DNA from: Actinomyces capricornis
GTDB taxonomy: Bacteria > Actinomycetota > Actinomycetes > Actinomycetales > Actinomycetaceae
Length of the DNA stretch: 64,000 nt
Direction: 5' to 3'
Assembly (NCBI RefSeq): GCF_019974135.1
Contig: NZ_AP025017.1
Coordinates: 1,922,001 to 1,986,000, forward strand
Shown here: positions 1-10,313 of the stretch, piece after piece
Position numbering within the stretch: the first letter of the stretch is position 1
How the letters are laid out: each line of letters starts with the position of its first letter
The notes under the pieces: model-generated
Told to the model about the DNA's origin: nothing
Databases searched by the model: none
The model's input: the letters and a program-made list of their open reading frames with translations, nothing else
Position numbers and translations under genes: made by a program

Positions 1-132
1 GCACCAGCCTACCGGGCATCCCTACCGGCCGCCCGGTGGTCGGCACCGGCACCGGGACGGCCCCGACCGTCAGCCTCCACTCTCGTCTTCAGCCTGTATC
101 CACCCCGTCAACCCGCCAGTAAATGAGGACCC
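1..132. other. intergenic leader of dacB
   Basis: Non-coding stretch at the window edge. GAGG lies four bases before the dacB start. In related genomes a divergent ppa gene is common here, but no coding end can be recognised in these 132 bases. Confidence 0.4.
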
Positions 133-1530
133 ATGCGCAAGGCCCAGATCGCCTCCCTGACCGCGGCGAGCCTCCTCGTCGCGGGCGGCTACTATGGCCT
201 GGCCGATGCACTCGACCTCGTGCCCGGACCCGTGACCGCGGCCCCGATGGACATCGCCGCCCAGCCCTACCCCACGATCTCCGCCCCCGACGCCGCCATC
301 GCCCAGGCCTCGGGACTCGACCCCCAGGCCCCGATCCCCTCCAGCGCCGCCCTGAGCGCGATGGTCTCGGAACTGGCCGCCGACAAGGCCCTGGAGGGGG
401 GCTCGGTCAGCGCCTCCATCATCGATGTGGCCACAGGCCAGGAGCTCGTCAACCACTCGGGCACCACTGGTGTGACCCCGGCCTCCTCCAACAAGCTGCT
501 GGTGGCCCAGGCCTCCCTGTCCCTCCTGGGGGCCGACCACACCCTGACCACGAGCACCGTCCTGGAGGGCCAGAACCTGACCCTCGTGGGCGGGGGCGAC
601 GTCCTCCTGGCCGAGGACGCGGGCGACCCCACTGCCACGGCCGGCCGGGCGGGCCTGGGCGACCTGGCCCGCCTCAGCGCCCAGGCCCTCAAGGACAAGG
701 GCGTCACCAGCGTCTCGGTGCGCCTGGACGACACCCTGTTCACCGGCCCCACCTGGAATGACGGCTGGGAGGCCGGCAACGAGGCCTGGGTGGCCAAGAT
801 CCAGCCGATCATGGTGGACGTCTCGGTCCACCACAATCACGGGACCTACCCCGAGGACCCCGCCCTGGAGGCCGCCCAGGTCTTCCGTGAGCACCTGGCC
901 GCCGAGGGCATCACCGTCTCGGGGGACATCACCCGCGCCGCCGCCCCCGACTCGGCCGCCGAGCTGGCCTCGGTTCACTCCGCGCCGCTGGAGGACATCC
1001 TGGCTCTGTCGCTGAAGACCTCCGACAACACCATCACCGAGGTCGAGGGCCGGCTGGTGGCCGTCGCGGCGGGGCAGAGCGCCGACTTCCAGGGCGCCGC
1101 CCGCGCCGTGCTCGACCAGCTGGGCAAGGACGGCCTGGACACCACCGGGGTCACCCTCCTGGACTCCTCGGGCCTGGCCAAGGGCAACAAGGTCCCCTCC
1201 CGGCTCCTGGCGCAGATCCTGGCCAGGGCCGCGGGCCCCGACGGCGGCACCTCCGGCCGCGCCCTCATCTCGGCCCTGCCGGTGGGCGCCCTGGACGGGA
1301 CCCTGCACGACCGCTTCCACGGCAGCGATGCCGCCGGGACGGTGAGGGCCAAGACCGGGACGCTGGAGCAGTCGGTCTCCCTGTCCGGGGTGGTGACCAC
1401 CGCCGACGGGCGCCTGCTGGCCTTCGCCGTCCTGCTGGACGGATTCCCGGCCGAGAACGCGGGCAGCGCCAAGCTGGTCCTGGACAACCTTCTCATCACC
1501 CCCCTGGCCGCCTGCGGCTGCCAGGGCTGA
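133..1530 (+). CDS. dacB: D-alanyl-D-alanine carboxypeptidase (PBP4, peptidase S13)
   Basis: Serine carboxypeptidase/endopeptidase of the S13 (PBP4) family that trims peptidoglycan stem peptides outside the membrane. The 465-aa product begins with a signal-anchor-like hydrophobic stretch (residues about 8-25). All three penicillin-binding motifs are present: SxxK at S118-K121 (SSNK), SDN at 297-299 and KTG at 407-409. The length fits the family. The ATG start is preceded by GAGG. The next gene starts 12 bp downstream, so the two are probably co-transcribed. dacB next to a DUF2342 protease and hpt is the order known from Mycobacterium and relatives, which supports the call. Confidence 0.93.
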   Translation: MRKAQIASLTAASLLVAGGYYGLADALDLVPGPVTAAPMDIAAQPYPTISAPDAAIAQASGLDPQAPIPSSAALSAMVSELAADKALEGGSVSASIIDVATGQELVNHSGTTGVTPASSNKLLVAQASLSLLGADHTLTTSTVLEGQNLTLVGGGDVLLAEDAGDPTATAGRAGLGDLARLSAQALKDKGVTSVSVRLDDTLFTGPTWNDGWEAGNEAWVAKIQPIMVDVSVHHNHGTYPEDPALEAAQVFREHLAAEGITVSGDITRAAAPDSAAELASVHSAPLEDILALSLKTSDNTITEVEGRLVAVAAGQSADFQGAARAVLDQLGKDGLDTTGVTLLDSSGLAKGNKVPSRLLAQILARAAGPDGGTSGRALISALPVGALDGTLHDRFHGSDAAGTVRAKTGTLEQSVSLSGVVTTADGRLLAFAVLLDGFPAENAGSAKLVLDNLLITPLAACGCQG

Positions 1531-1542
1531 GGAGGGGCCGGG

Positions 1543-2772
1543 ATGACAGGCGGCACCCCGACCCGACGGCCCGGCCGGCGCGGGGCAGGCGGGCCGGTCC
1601 CGCAGGCCCCCGTCCCCAGTGCCCCCGAGACCGGGGGGCTCGGCACCGGTGCCGGTAGCGCTGCCGCTTCCGGCACCGCGGCGGGCCTCATCGACTGGCC
1701 GACGGTGGACCGTCTCTCGGCGCTCGTGCCCCCGGGCCCCGTGGTCTCCCGTTCCTCGCGTGCCGGCGTCGTGGCGGTCCTGCGGCGCTCGGCCCAGGAG
1801 TCCCCGGCCTGGATCGCCGAGATCACCGGCCTGCGCCGGGCCGCGGGGCTGGTGGCCGCGGGCACCGATGTGCGCGTGGTCGACCGCCGGGGCCTCATCC
1901 GCGCCTCGGCGGCGGGCCTGCGCGCGCTCATGGAGGCTGTGCCGGCCCCGCCGGTGGGCCCCGGCCTGCGGCGGGCGGGCGCTGTGGAGGTCGCCGGGGC
2001 GCTGGGACTGATCTCCACGCGCCTGCTCGGGCAGGTGCTGCCCACCGACCCCGCGGCGGCCCCGCCCCCCGTGGCCGGTGGGGCCCAGGAGGGCGCCCCC
2101 ACGGCCCGCCTGCTCCTGGTGGCCCCCAATGTGCTGCAGATGCGGCGCCGCCTGGACCTGGACCTGCTCGACCTGCCCGCCTGGGTGAGCCTCCACGAGA
2201 CCACCCACGCCGTCCAGCTCGCGGCGGCCCCCTGGCTCATGGACTACCTCACCAGCCGCATGCGCGCCGTCATCGCCGCAGTGGTCGGCGCCATCCACGG
2301 CCCGGGCAGTGGCGGCGGGCCCTCCGGGAGCCGGTGGCTGCGCGGGGCCCATGCCGGGGCGGTCCTGGCGGGCAGGGGCCCGTCGCTGGAGGAGCTGGTG
2401 GGGCGCCGCGATCGCCGGGCCCTGACGGAGCTGTCCTGCGCCCTGACCCTCCTGGAGGGTCACGCCGAGACGGTGCTGGACGCGGTGGGCCCCAAGCGCC
2501 TGCCCTCGGTGCACCGCCTGCGCGCGGTGCTCTCGCGAGCCCGAGGCGATGCCATCGGGGTGGGGCCGGGCCCGGGCTCCGGCTCGATCCTGCACCGCCT
2601 GGTGAGCCTGGACGCCAAGGAGGCCCAGTACGCCGACGGCGCCGCCTTCGTGCGCGCCGTCGTCACCCGGGTGGGGCATGAGGGGCTCAACCGGGTGTGG
2701 GCCTCGCCCCGGTGCCTGCCCACCCCGGCCGAGATCGCCCGGCCCGACCTGTGGATCGAGCGCATGGGCTGA
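1543..2772 (+). CDS. zinc-dependent metalloprotease, DUF2342 family
   Basis: Member of the actinobacterial family often labelled 'coenzyme F420 biosynthesis-associated' or DUF2342 zincin-like protease; no substrate is established. The 409-aa product has the zinc-binding signature HETTH at residues 218-222, followed by a helical region. The first 45 residues are Pro/Gly-rich and probably disordered. A strong GAGGAGGGG ribosome site precedes the ATG. It lies 12 bp after dacB. In most relatives tilS follows directly, but here a 400-bp non-coding gap follows. The family assignment rests on the HETTH context and synteny. Confidence 0.85.
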   Translation: MTGGTPTRRPGRRGAGGPVPQAPVPSAPETGGLGTGAGSAAASGTAAGLIDWPTVDRLSALVPPGPVVSRSSRAGVVAVLRRSAQESPAWIAEITGLRRAAGLVAAGTDVRVVDRRGLIRASAAGLRALMEAVPAPPVGPGLRRAGAVEVAGALGLISTRLLGQVLPTDPAAAPPPVAGGAQEGAPTARLLLVAPNVLQMRRRLDLDLLDLPAWVSLHETTHAVQLAAAPWLMDYLTSRMRAVIAAVVGAIHGPGSGGGPSGSRWLRGAHAGAVLAGRGPSLEELVGRRDRRALTELSCALTLLEGHAETVLDAVGPKRLPSVHRLRAVLSRARGDAIGVGPGPGSGSILHRLVSLDAKEAQYADGAAFVRAVVTRVGHEGLNRVWASPRCLPTPAEIARPDLWIERMG

Positions 2773-3181
2773 GCCGGGACCGCTGAGCCGGGGCCTGGGA
2801 CCCGCGGCGTGCGGTGCTCGGGACCTGGGCGCCGGGTGAGTAGGATATGAGGTACCAATGATCGTTATTGGAACGAGCACTGAGCTCATCTGAAGCCAAG
2901 GCTGAGCCTGAGGTTCTTGTCGGCGGGTCGTTCGCTGATGGCGTTCCCCGGGTCGTTCCCGGGGAGCATGGGGACCTCGGTCCCGATATCTTCCCGTAAT
3001 TCGGCGGATCAATGGCGCATCGTGATATCCCGCACGCGATGCGGAGGGGGGCCTCGACGCGCCGGGGGATCCGAGGGGCTCGGGGGGGGGCGGCATGTGG
3101 CAGGCTGTGGGTCCTCGGGCAATGATGAGTCGGTCGGAAATGCTCCGGGAATTCGGTGGGAGCGCAAGGAGATAGGTGGCA
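2773..3181 (+). other. 400-bp non-coding gap where tilS is usually found
   Basis: No credible coding frame is present. The stretch holds a TAGGAT hexamer at 2841-2846 and a 17-bp inverted repeat at 2855-2871. It is less G+C-rich than its neighbours around 2850-3020. AAGGAG at 3166-3171 is the ribosome site of hpt. No TilS motif or fragment is recognisable. Confidence 0.6.
2855..2871. promoter_or_regulatory. inverted repeat CCAAT-N7-ATTGG, candidate operator
   Basis: A 17-bp imperfect palindrome (CCAAT, seven bases, ATTGG) lies just downstream of a TAGGAT box at 2841-2846. It could be an operator on an hpt promoter. The cognate regulator is unknown; it only loosely resembles Zur/FurB boxes. 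Confidence 0.35.
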
Positions 3182-3739
3182 ATGATGAATGCGACAGACA
3201 TGGGTGGGGATCTTCAGCAGGTCCTCATCACCCAAGAGCAGATCGAGAGGCGACTCGATGAGATGGCCGCCCAGATCGACGCCGATTACGAGGGGCGCGA
3301 TCTGCTTCTGGTTGGAGTGCTCAAGGGCGCCGTCTACGTCATGGCCGACCTCTCGCGCCGCCTGCGGCGCTCGGTGCCCATGGACTGGATGGCCGTGTCC
3401 TCCTACGGCTCGGGCACCAAGTCCTCCGGTGTGGTGCGGATCCTCAAGGATCTGGACGCCGACATCACGGGACGTGACGTACTTATCGTCGAGGACATCA
3501 TCGACTCGGGGCTGACCCTGTCCTGGCTCATGGGCAACCTCGGCTCCAGGGGCGCCAACTCCGTTGAAACTGCAACCCTCCTGCGCAAGCCCGAGGCCGT
3601 GAGGGTCGAGGTGGATGTCAAGTATGTGGGCTTCGACATCCCCACCGAGTTCGTCGTGGGCTACGGCCTGGATTATGCCGAGAATTACCGCAATCTCCCC
3701 TTCATTGGGACCTTGAGCCCATCGGTCTACGAGAGCTGA
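3182..3739 (+). CDS. hpt: hypoxanthine phosphoribosyltransferase
   Basis: Purine-salvage enzyme that converts hypoxanthine or guanine plus PRPP to IMP or GMP in the cytoplasm. About 185 aa, the normal length. The PRPP-binding loop reads [13 protein letters not shown], and the KGA and [13 protein letters not shown] segments typical of bacterial Hpt are present. The ATG at 3182 is ten bases after AAGGAG; ATG 3185 and GTG 3176 are in-frame alternatives. It is flanked by the DUF2342 protease and, after one inserted gene, ftsH. That is the usual actinobacterial order except that tilS is missing upstream. Confidence 0.95.
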   Translation: MMNATDMGGDLQQVLITQEQIERRLDEMAAQIDADYEGRDLLLVGVLKGAVYVMADLSRRLRRSVPMDWMAVSSYGSGTKSSGVVRILKDLDADITGRDVLIVEDIIDSGLTLSWLMGNLGSRGANSVETATLLRKPEAVRVEVDVKYVGFDIPTEFVVGYGLDYAENYRNLPFIGTLSPSVYES

Positions 3740-3828
3740 GGGTGGTCCCCGGATCAACTTGCCATGCGTCGGCATCACGGTATGGTCACGTCTCGCCAAC
3801 CGATCTCGACGCCAGGAGTTGACCACCC

Positions 3829-5361
3829 ATGGCAGTTTCTACACCGCACATTCGACGCGTAGCGGCGATGGCAGGCGCCGCCCTGCTCGCCGTGTCTCTG
3901 ACCGCCCCCGCGGCGGCGGCCGGCACCGCAGGCGCGATCCCCGCGTCACAGACATCGACCTCCTCGCAGTTCAACACGCTCGCCGAGCTGCAGCAGGCCA
4001 GGGGGCTGTCTGGAACCGTGCGGACTGCCGGGGACGAGTACCCCGGGGACGGTGCGGGCATGACCTACACCGTCACCTCCACCCGCCCCACCGACGAGAC
4101 GGCGAACGTGGCCATGCCCCTGGCCGATGGCCAGTGGGCGGTGCCGCAGGGCTTCGCCTCGGGGCCGAGCACCCAGTCCAGCTCCGCTGCCACGGAGGAC
4201 CTCATCAATCGCGGGCAGACCTTCGTCGACGCCGGCACCCAGCTGCAGTGGGACGCCAGTCGTCCCACCCCGCTGACCGGCAAGGTCATCCACTCCGTCA
4301 ACTCCGCCCCCTACGCCGTGACCTGCTCCTCCTTCGTGGGGATGGCGCTCATGGGGTGGACGTACGACTCGACCACCTACGTGGCCGACCAGAACAGCAA
4401 GGTGGGCTACGGGGTGGACTTCGGCCCTGACGCCATCGGCTCGCCCATGTGGCAGGCCAACAACCTCGCCAGCTGGTTCTACGCCAACGGCGACCTGTGG
4501 CTGGACACCGACGGCCAGTACCAGCGCGGCGACGTCCTGTTCTTCTCCAGCCACAACCCGACCGTGACCCCCGGCACCGCCGAGGGCGCCCGCTCCACCT
4601 TCGGCAACGTCTACCACGTGGCCATCTACCTCGGGGACGGCATGCTCATGCACTCCACCGGCCGGGCCGCCGGCCAGGGCGTGCACGTGTCCAAGATGGG
4701 CACCTCCCTGGAGGCCGACCTGAGTTTCGTGGCCCGCCCCAACCTGGGCGGGACCTCCAGCCAGGGCGCCTCCTCCAACGGCGCCGCCCCGGCCTCCACC
4801 GACCAGGCCGGCCAGGGCCAGCAGGGTGCCGGCCAGCCCGGCGCTCCCCAGGGCGCGACCGAGGCCGAGACCCAGGTCCAGGGCGCCGCACCCTCCGAGG
4901 GCGCCGACGCCGGTCAGGCGGCCGACGGCGGCCAGTCCAGTGCCTCCCAGGCCGAGCAGGGCCAACAGGGCTCTGACCAGGCAGGCCAGGGTCAGCAGGG
5001 CTCCGGTCAGGGCGGCCAGTCCTCGGAGCAGGCCTCCGCCGGCACCGGTGCGGCCGCCCCGGGAGCCTCCCAGGGGCCCCTGCCCGACGCGGCCCCGACG
5101 CCCCAGGACTCCGCCGTGGCCGTCATCGCCGCCAGCGACGTCGAGGGCGACGTCCCCCACTCCCCGCAGCCGCAGGCCGCCGCGCCGAAGCAGGGCCAGG
5201 ACGAGGGCCAGCAGTTGCCCATGACCGGGGCCTCCATCGCCGGCGCTGTGATCGCCACCCTGCTGGTGGCCACGGGTGCCGCCGTCATCCTGGCCCGCCG
5301 CGTGGGCGCCCGCCGTGCCGCGGTGAGCGTGTCCTCGACCGTCGGCCGCTGGCGGCGCTGA
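3829..5361 (+). CDS. secreted NlpC/P60-like hydrolase with LPMTG wall anchor
   Basis: Probable cell-wall cysteine hydrolase. The 510-aa product has a signal peptide (residues 1-31, Ala-rich), then an NlpC/P60-like catalytic region with a likely nucleophile C166 in the TCSSF segment and a likely H263 in VYHVAIYLGDG. A Gln/Gly/Ser/Ala-rich spacer follows (about 305-460). The C-terminus is a classical sortase signal: LPMTG at 463-467, a hydrophobic segment and an Arg-rich tail. AGGAG lies ten bases before the ATG. The gene interrupts the usual hpt-ftsH adjacency and ends at a strong hairpin. Its substrate cannot be read from sequence, and the catalytic fold is more divergent than the anchor. Confidence 0.8.
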   Translation: MAVSTPHIRRVAAMAGAALLAVSLTAPAAAAGTAGAIPASQTSTSSQFNTLAELQQARGLSGTVRTAGDEYPGDGAGMTYTVTSTRPTDETANVAMPLADGQWAVPQGFASGPSTQSSSAATEDLINRGQTFVDAGTQLQWDASRPTPLTGKVIHSVNSAPYAVTCSSFVGMALMGWTYDSTTYVADQNSKVGYGVDFGPDAIGSPMWQANNLASWFYANGDLWLDTDGQYQRGDVLFFSSHNPTVTPGTAEGARSTFGNVYHVAIYLGDGMLMHSTGRAAGQGVHVSKMGTSLEADLSFVARPNLGGTSSQGASSNGAAPASTDQAGQGQQGAGQPGAPQGATEAETQVQGAAPSEGADAGQAADGGQSSASQAEQGQQGSDQAGQGQQGSGQGGQSSEQASAGTGAAAPGASQGPLPDAAPTPQDSAVAVIAASDVEGDVPHSPQPQAAAPKQGQDEGQQLPMTGASIAGAVIATLLVATGAAVILARRVGARRAAVSVSSTVGRWRR

Positions 5362-5442
5362 GCCGCTGGCCGGGAGGCCGGCATTCGGGACCGCGGCCTG
5401 ATGGTCTGAGAGGCTGCGGGACCCGGACCGCTGATCGATAGT

Positions 5443-5490
5443 CGCCTGCGGGGTGCGAGAACCGGACTCGGTTCTCGCACCCCGCAGGCG
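5443..5490. terminator. perfect 22-bp stem hairpin after the NlpC/P60-like gene
   Basis: Arms 5443-5464 and 5469-5490 are exact reverse complements around a GACT loop. No U-tract follows, which is common for actinobacterial terminators. It probably ends transcription of the wall-hydrolase gene before the ftsH promoter. Confidence 0.75.
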
Positions 5491-5688
5491 CATTGTGCGC
5501 GGCAGGCCCCTTCGCGGCCCGAGCCGGCCCCACTCCGATCCCGGGCCGATCCCGGGCCGACGGCGTCGAGGGCGTTTCGGCACTGTTGCCTGCAACGCCG
5601 GGCGCGAACGTGAGCAAGCGCAATAGGGACTGGAGGGCCGACATCGGCTAACGTCTGAGAGTCGGACACGTGAAGGGATCCACCACAG

Positions 5689-7743
<2,055 letters not shown>

Positions 7744-7842
7744 GGGGCGAGCCGCAGCACCCATGGTGGGCGAGGCTCGCGGGCACAGGGCAGACGAGCC
7801 GGCGCCCCCACGGGCCCGGCCGGAGCAGGCAGGAGGGCGGAG

Positions 7843-8415
7843 ATGAGTTATGACGCCGAGGGGGTGCGCCGCGCGGTGCGCGACCTGCTCATCGCCATCG
7901 GCGAGGATCCCGAGCGCGACGGGCTGCGCGAGACCCCCGAGCGGATGGCGCGCGCCTATGCCGAGATGTTCGCCGGGCTCGGGGAGGACCCGGCCGCCCA
8001 CCTGGACCGGGTCTTCGACGTCGGGCACGAGGAGATGGTCCTGGTGCGCGACATCCCCCTGTACTCGGTGTGCGAGCACCACCTCCTGCCCTTCCACGGG
8101 GTGGCCCACGTGGGCTACATCCCCGGGGAGGACGGGCGGGTGACGGGCCTGTCCAAGCTGGCGCGCCTGGTGGAGGGCTATGCACGCCGCCCCCAGGTCC
8201 AGGAGCGCCTGACCGCCCAGATCGCCGATGCGATGGTGGAGCGCCTGGGCTGCCGGGGGGTGCTGGCGGTGGTGGAGGCCGAGCACCTGTGCATGTCCAT
8301 GCGCGGGGTGCGCAAGCCCGGCTCCAACACGATCACCTCGGCGGTACGCGGCATCATGCGCTCCGCCGCCACCCGCTCGGAGGCTATGAGCCTCATCCTG
8401 GGCGGCCGCCACTGA
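7843..8415 (+). CDS. folE: GTP cyclohydrolase I
   Basis: First enzyme of folate synthesis: GTP to 7,8-dihydroneopterin triphosphate. 190 aa, standard length. The zinc and active-site segment [11 protein letters not shown], the [21 protein letters not shown] block and the C-terminal [11 protein letters not shown] stretch are intact. GGAGGGCGGAG directly precedes the ATG. folP normally follows immediately; here 6.3 kb of other genes separate them. The last 48 bp of this gene recur in imperfect copy at 8939-8987. Confidence 0.97.
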   Translation: MSYDAEGVRRAVRDLLIAIGEDPERDGLRETPERMARAYAEMFAGLGEDPAAHLDRVFDVGHEEMVLVRDIPLYSVCEHHLLPFHGVAHVGYIPGEDGRVTGLSKLARLVEGYARRPQVQERLTAQIADAMVERLGCRGVLAVVEAEHLCMSMRGVRKPGSNTITSAVRGIMRSAATRSEAMSLILGGRH

Positions 8416-8416
8416 G
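8368..8416 (+). repeat. folE 3' end, first copy of a 49-bp direct repeat
   Basis: This segment, ending in the folE stop codon, matches 8939-8987 with four mismatches. Duplication of a gene's 3' end is typical of att sites made by integrases, though a simple partial gene duplication gives the same picture. Confidence 0.7.
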
Positions 8417-8469
8417 CCGGTACTGAGCCGATCCCCATGCTCTGTTGCGACAGTGGCCGTGTTGGCGGT

Positions 8470-8630
8470 TGGCGGGCCGCCTGGCACAGACGTGTGGCAC
8501 AGATTGCGCGTCACTTGGCGGATTCGACGTCGTTTGGCGGAATCGGCGTCGCCTACAAGTGTGGCCTTTTCCGCCAAGTGACACCCATTCCGCCAAGTGA
8601 CGCTCTTCTTGGTACGCCAGTGGCCCGCCA
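8470..8630. repeat. large inverted-repeat element with TTGGCGGA units, copy 1
   Basis: Four copies of a (G)TCACTTGGCGGAA-type unit are arranged as two inward-facing tandem pairs: near 8510-8527 and 8531-8545 on one arm, near 8568-8580 and 8588-8607 on the other. They surround a short spacer around 8550-8565. Outer arms TGGCGGGCC (8470-8478) and GGCCCGCCA (8622-8630) extend the symmetry. A related element lies at 49855-50093. No ORF of known type is inside. Confidence 0.7.
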
Positions 8631-8680
8631 GCGCCGTGCTCGCCGTGCCGGCCGGGGTCACCGGGAGTGCAGGGCCGGGC

Positions 8681-8771
8681 TGCACATCTTCACCGGGCTG
8701 GTGTCAACCGGAGCCGCGGAATCAAGCCGATGGCCGCGCACGCCCCTGCCCGCAGGGTGACGAAGATGTGC
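8681..8771. repeat. inverted pair of GCACATCTTC motifs, pair 1
   Basis: TGCACATCTTC at 8681-8691 faces GAAGATGTGC at 8762-8771 across 70 bp. The same pair recurs at 51630-51710. The interior sequences of the two pairs are unrelated. Confidence 0.55.
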
Positions 8772-8876
8772 CACAGGTCAGTGCCAGGCACCGCCAAGGC
8801 GCACACCGCAGCCACTTTTACAGCACGCCCGGCGGCGCCCGCTGGTGCTGGGCCGCTCGGGAGGTAGAGGTAGAGG

Positions 8877-8922
8877 GAACTTTATCTACTTTATTCGGCT
8901 TTATCTGGAGCTCGTAAAGTTC
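8877..8922. other. AT-rich block with CTTTAT repeats
   Basis: Three CTTTAT hexamers lie between inverted arms GAACTTTA (8877-8884) and TAAAGTTC (8915-8922). The block is far more AT-rich than its surroundings and sits 17 bp before the duplicated folE tail. It may be a promoter, a binding site or an insertion scar. Confidence 0.45.
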
Positions 8923-8938
8923 GTTGCCGTCGGTAGCT

Positions 8939-8987
8939 GCCACGCGCTCGGAGGCCATGAGCCTCATCCTTGGCGGCCGGCACTGAG
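8939..8987 (+). repeat. duplicated folE 3' tail, second copy
   Basis: 45 of 49 bases match folE 8368-8416, including the stop codon. The antisense strand of this copy encodes the last residues and stop codon of the adjacent sensor kinase, so the kinase gene ends inside the duplicated segment. Confidence 0.7.
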
Positions 8988-10220
8988 GGGGACGGAGAGG
9001 ACCACGGTGAAGCGGTCCGGTCCGTGGGCGACGTCGAAGCTGCCGCCCAGAGTCTCCACTCGGCGCCTGGCCCCCTCCAACCCCAGGCCCGAGGAGGTGC
9101 CGGGCGCCGGCGGGCCGGCGGTGTCTTCCAGCGGTGCCACCGCATTGGTGGCCATCGCCTCCAAGCTCCGGCCATCAGCGTCGAGAACGAGGCGCGCGGG
9201 CCCGGGCGCCGCGTACTTCGCCATGTTGCCCACCAGTTCGCCCAAGACGCGCGTGAGCTGCTGGCGCACCCCGGGGCCGACCAGCGGGGTCTCGAGCAGC
9301 TCCAGGCCCTCGGCCTCAAGGGCGATGCCGCGCCCGGCCATGACGGCCCGGGCCTCGGCCAGCGCCTCGGACAGTGGCCGCGGCGCGGAGGAGGCCAGAA
9401 CATCCAGGCCCGCGCCGCCCCGGGCCTGACTCATCGAGCGCAGGCTGAATCGCAGCTGCTCCACGGAGGTGCGCACCGAGGCCGTCATGGAGGCCAGCGC
9501 GGGAGACAGCGCTGTCTCCTCGGGGTGGGCCAGGCGGGCCTGCTCGGCCAGCATGACCGCATGGCTCAGATCGCGCACCACCGTGTCGTGCAGCTCGGAG
9601 ACCACCAGGAGGCGCTGGCGCTCCAGGTCCGCCTGGTGGCGCTCGGCGGCGGCCTCGGCCAGGCGGCGCGGCTGGCGGATGAGCTCGGCCACCACCAGGC
9701 AGGCCGCGCCCAGGAGTCCGATGTAGAGGTAGGTCTCGGAGAAGGGTGCCACATAGCCGTCGGGGTAGGCCGGCTTCGGGTAGAAGTGGAAAGCGGCGTA
9801 GGCCATGGCTGCACCGCTCACCGCCACCCCGTAGGCCGGAAGGCGCTGGAAGCCCCGGCTGACCAGCACCGAGGCGCACAGCCACGGCGCGATATCGGGC
9901 ATGGGGGTGGTGTTCACCGGGGTGTCGAGGCACACCGCCGCCAGGCACAGGGCGGCTGCGCCCAGGGGCCACACCGAGAGCACGGCCAGGCCCCCGCCGG
10001 CGGCCAGGATCACCGCGGTGCTGCGGGTGCTCTGGGGGTAGCGGGCGGCGAGCGAGGCCAGGGTGAGCAGGCCCGAGCAGGCCGCGCACAGCAGATGCGT
10101 GCGGCCCCTGGGCGCCCAGGTGGACAGGCCGCTGCGGGCCAGGGCCCGGGCCATTACCCGCGCGGCGGAGCGCTGCGCCCCGGTCCCGCCCGGGGTCGCG
10201 ATCCTTGCCTTGGCCTGCAT
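8964..10220 (-). CDS. sensor histidine kinase, NarL/DesK-type (HisKA_3)
   Basis: Membrane sensor kinase that probably phosphorylates the divergent response regulator. 418 aa: about six hydrophobic segments in residues 35-190, then a HisKA_3 dimerisation box with the phospho-acceptor in ELHDTVVRDLSH, then an HATPase_c domain with N-box ELVGNMAKYA and a G-box GLGLEGARRR. I chose the ATG at 10220 because GGAGG lies six bases before it; a GTG at 10244 is in frame. The C-terminal residues SAGRQG are read from the duplicated folE tail. The signal sensed is unknown; a downstream MacB-like exporter suggests envelope or peptide stress. Confidence 0.87.
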   Translation of the reverse strand: MQAKARIATPGGTGAQRSAARVMARALARSGLSTWAPRGRTHLLCAACSGLLTLASLAARYPQSTRSTAVILAAGGGLAVLSVWPLGAAALCLAAVCLDTPVNTTPMPDIAPWLCASVLVSRGFQRLPAYGVAVSGAAMAYAAFHFYPKPAYPDGYVAPFSETYLYIGLLGAACLVVAELIRQPRRLAEAAAERHQADLERQRLLVVSELHDTVVRDLSHAVMLAEQARLAHPEETALSPALASMTASVRTSVEQLRFSLRSMSQARGGAGLDVLASSAPRPLSEALAEARAVMAGRGIALEAEGLELLETPLVGPGVRQQLTRVLGELVGNMAKYAAPGPARLVLDADGRSLEAMATNAVAPLEDTAGPPAPGTSSGLGLEGARRRVETLGGSFDVAHGPDRFTVVLSVPLSAGRQG

Positions 10221-10301
10221 CAGAGCCCTCCGCCTGCCTCTCACTGCCTGTCACCACAGCGCCGCCGGCCCGGGCCCCGCGGGCCGTCAGCGCCCTGCCG
10301 C

Positions 10302-10307
10302 TAGCAT
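10302..10307 (+). promoter_or_regulatory. -10 box of a probable leaderless promoter (response regulator)
   Basis: TAGCAT ends six bases before the response-regulator ATG at 10314, and no ribosome site is present. This spacing puts the transcription start on or next to the start codon. Confidence 0.55.
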
Positions 10308-10313
10308 CCTTCC

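Noticed and set aside
2855..2871. Zur/FurB box
   Set aside because: Only the central ATGAT-type bases resemble it; the arms CCAAT/ATTGG do not fit, and the neighbouring gene is not a zinc gene.
70..3201. A 1043-codon open frame antisense to dacB and the protease gene
   Set aside because: Its product is low-complexity Gly/Arg/Pro/His typical of antisense frames in GC-rich genes, with no start signal or domain; the + strand genes have intact catalytic motifs.
8417..8938. Insertion sequence or phage remnant with coding capacity
   Set aside because: No transposase or integrase frame on either strand; only repeats and an att-like duplication remain, so it is reported as structure only.
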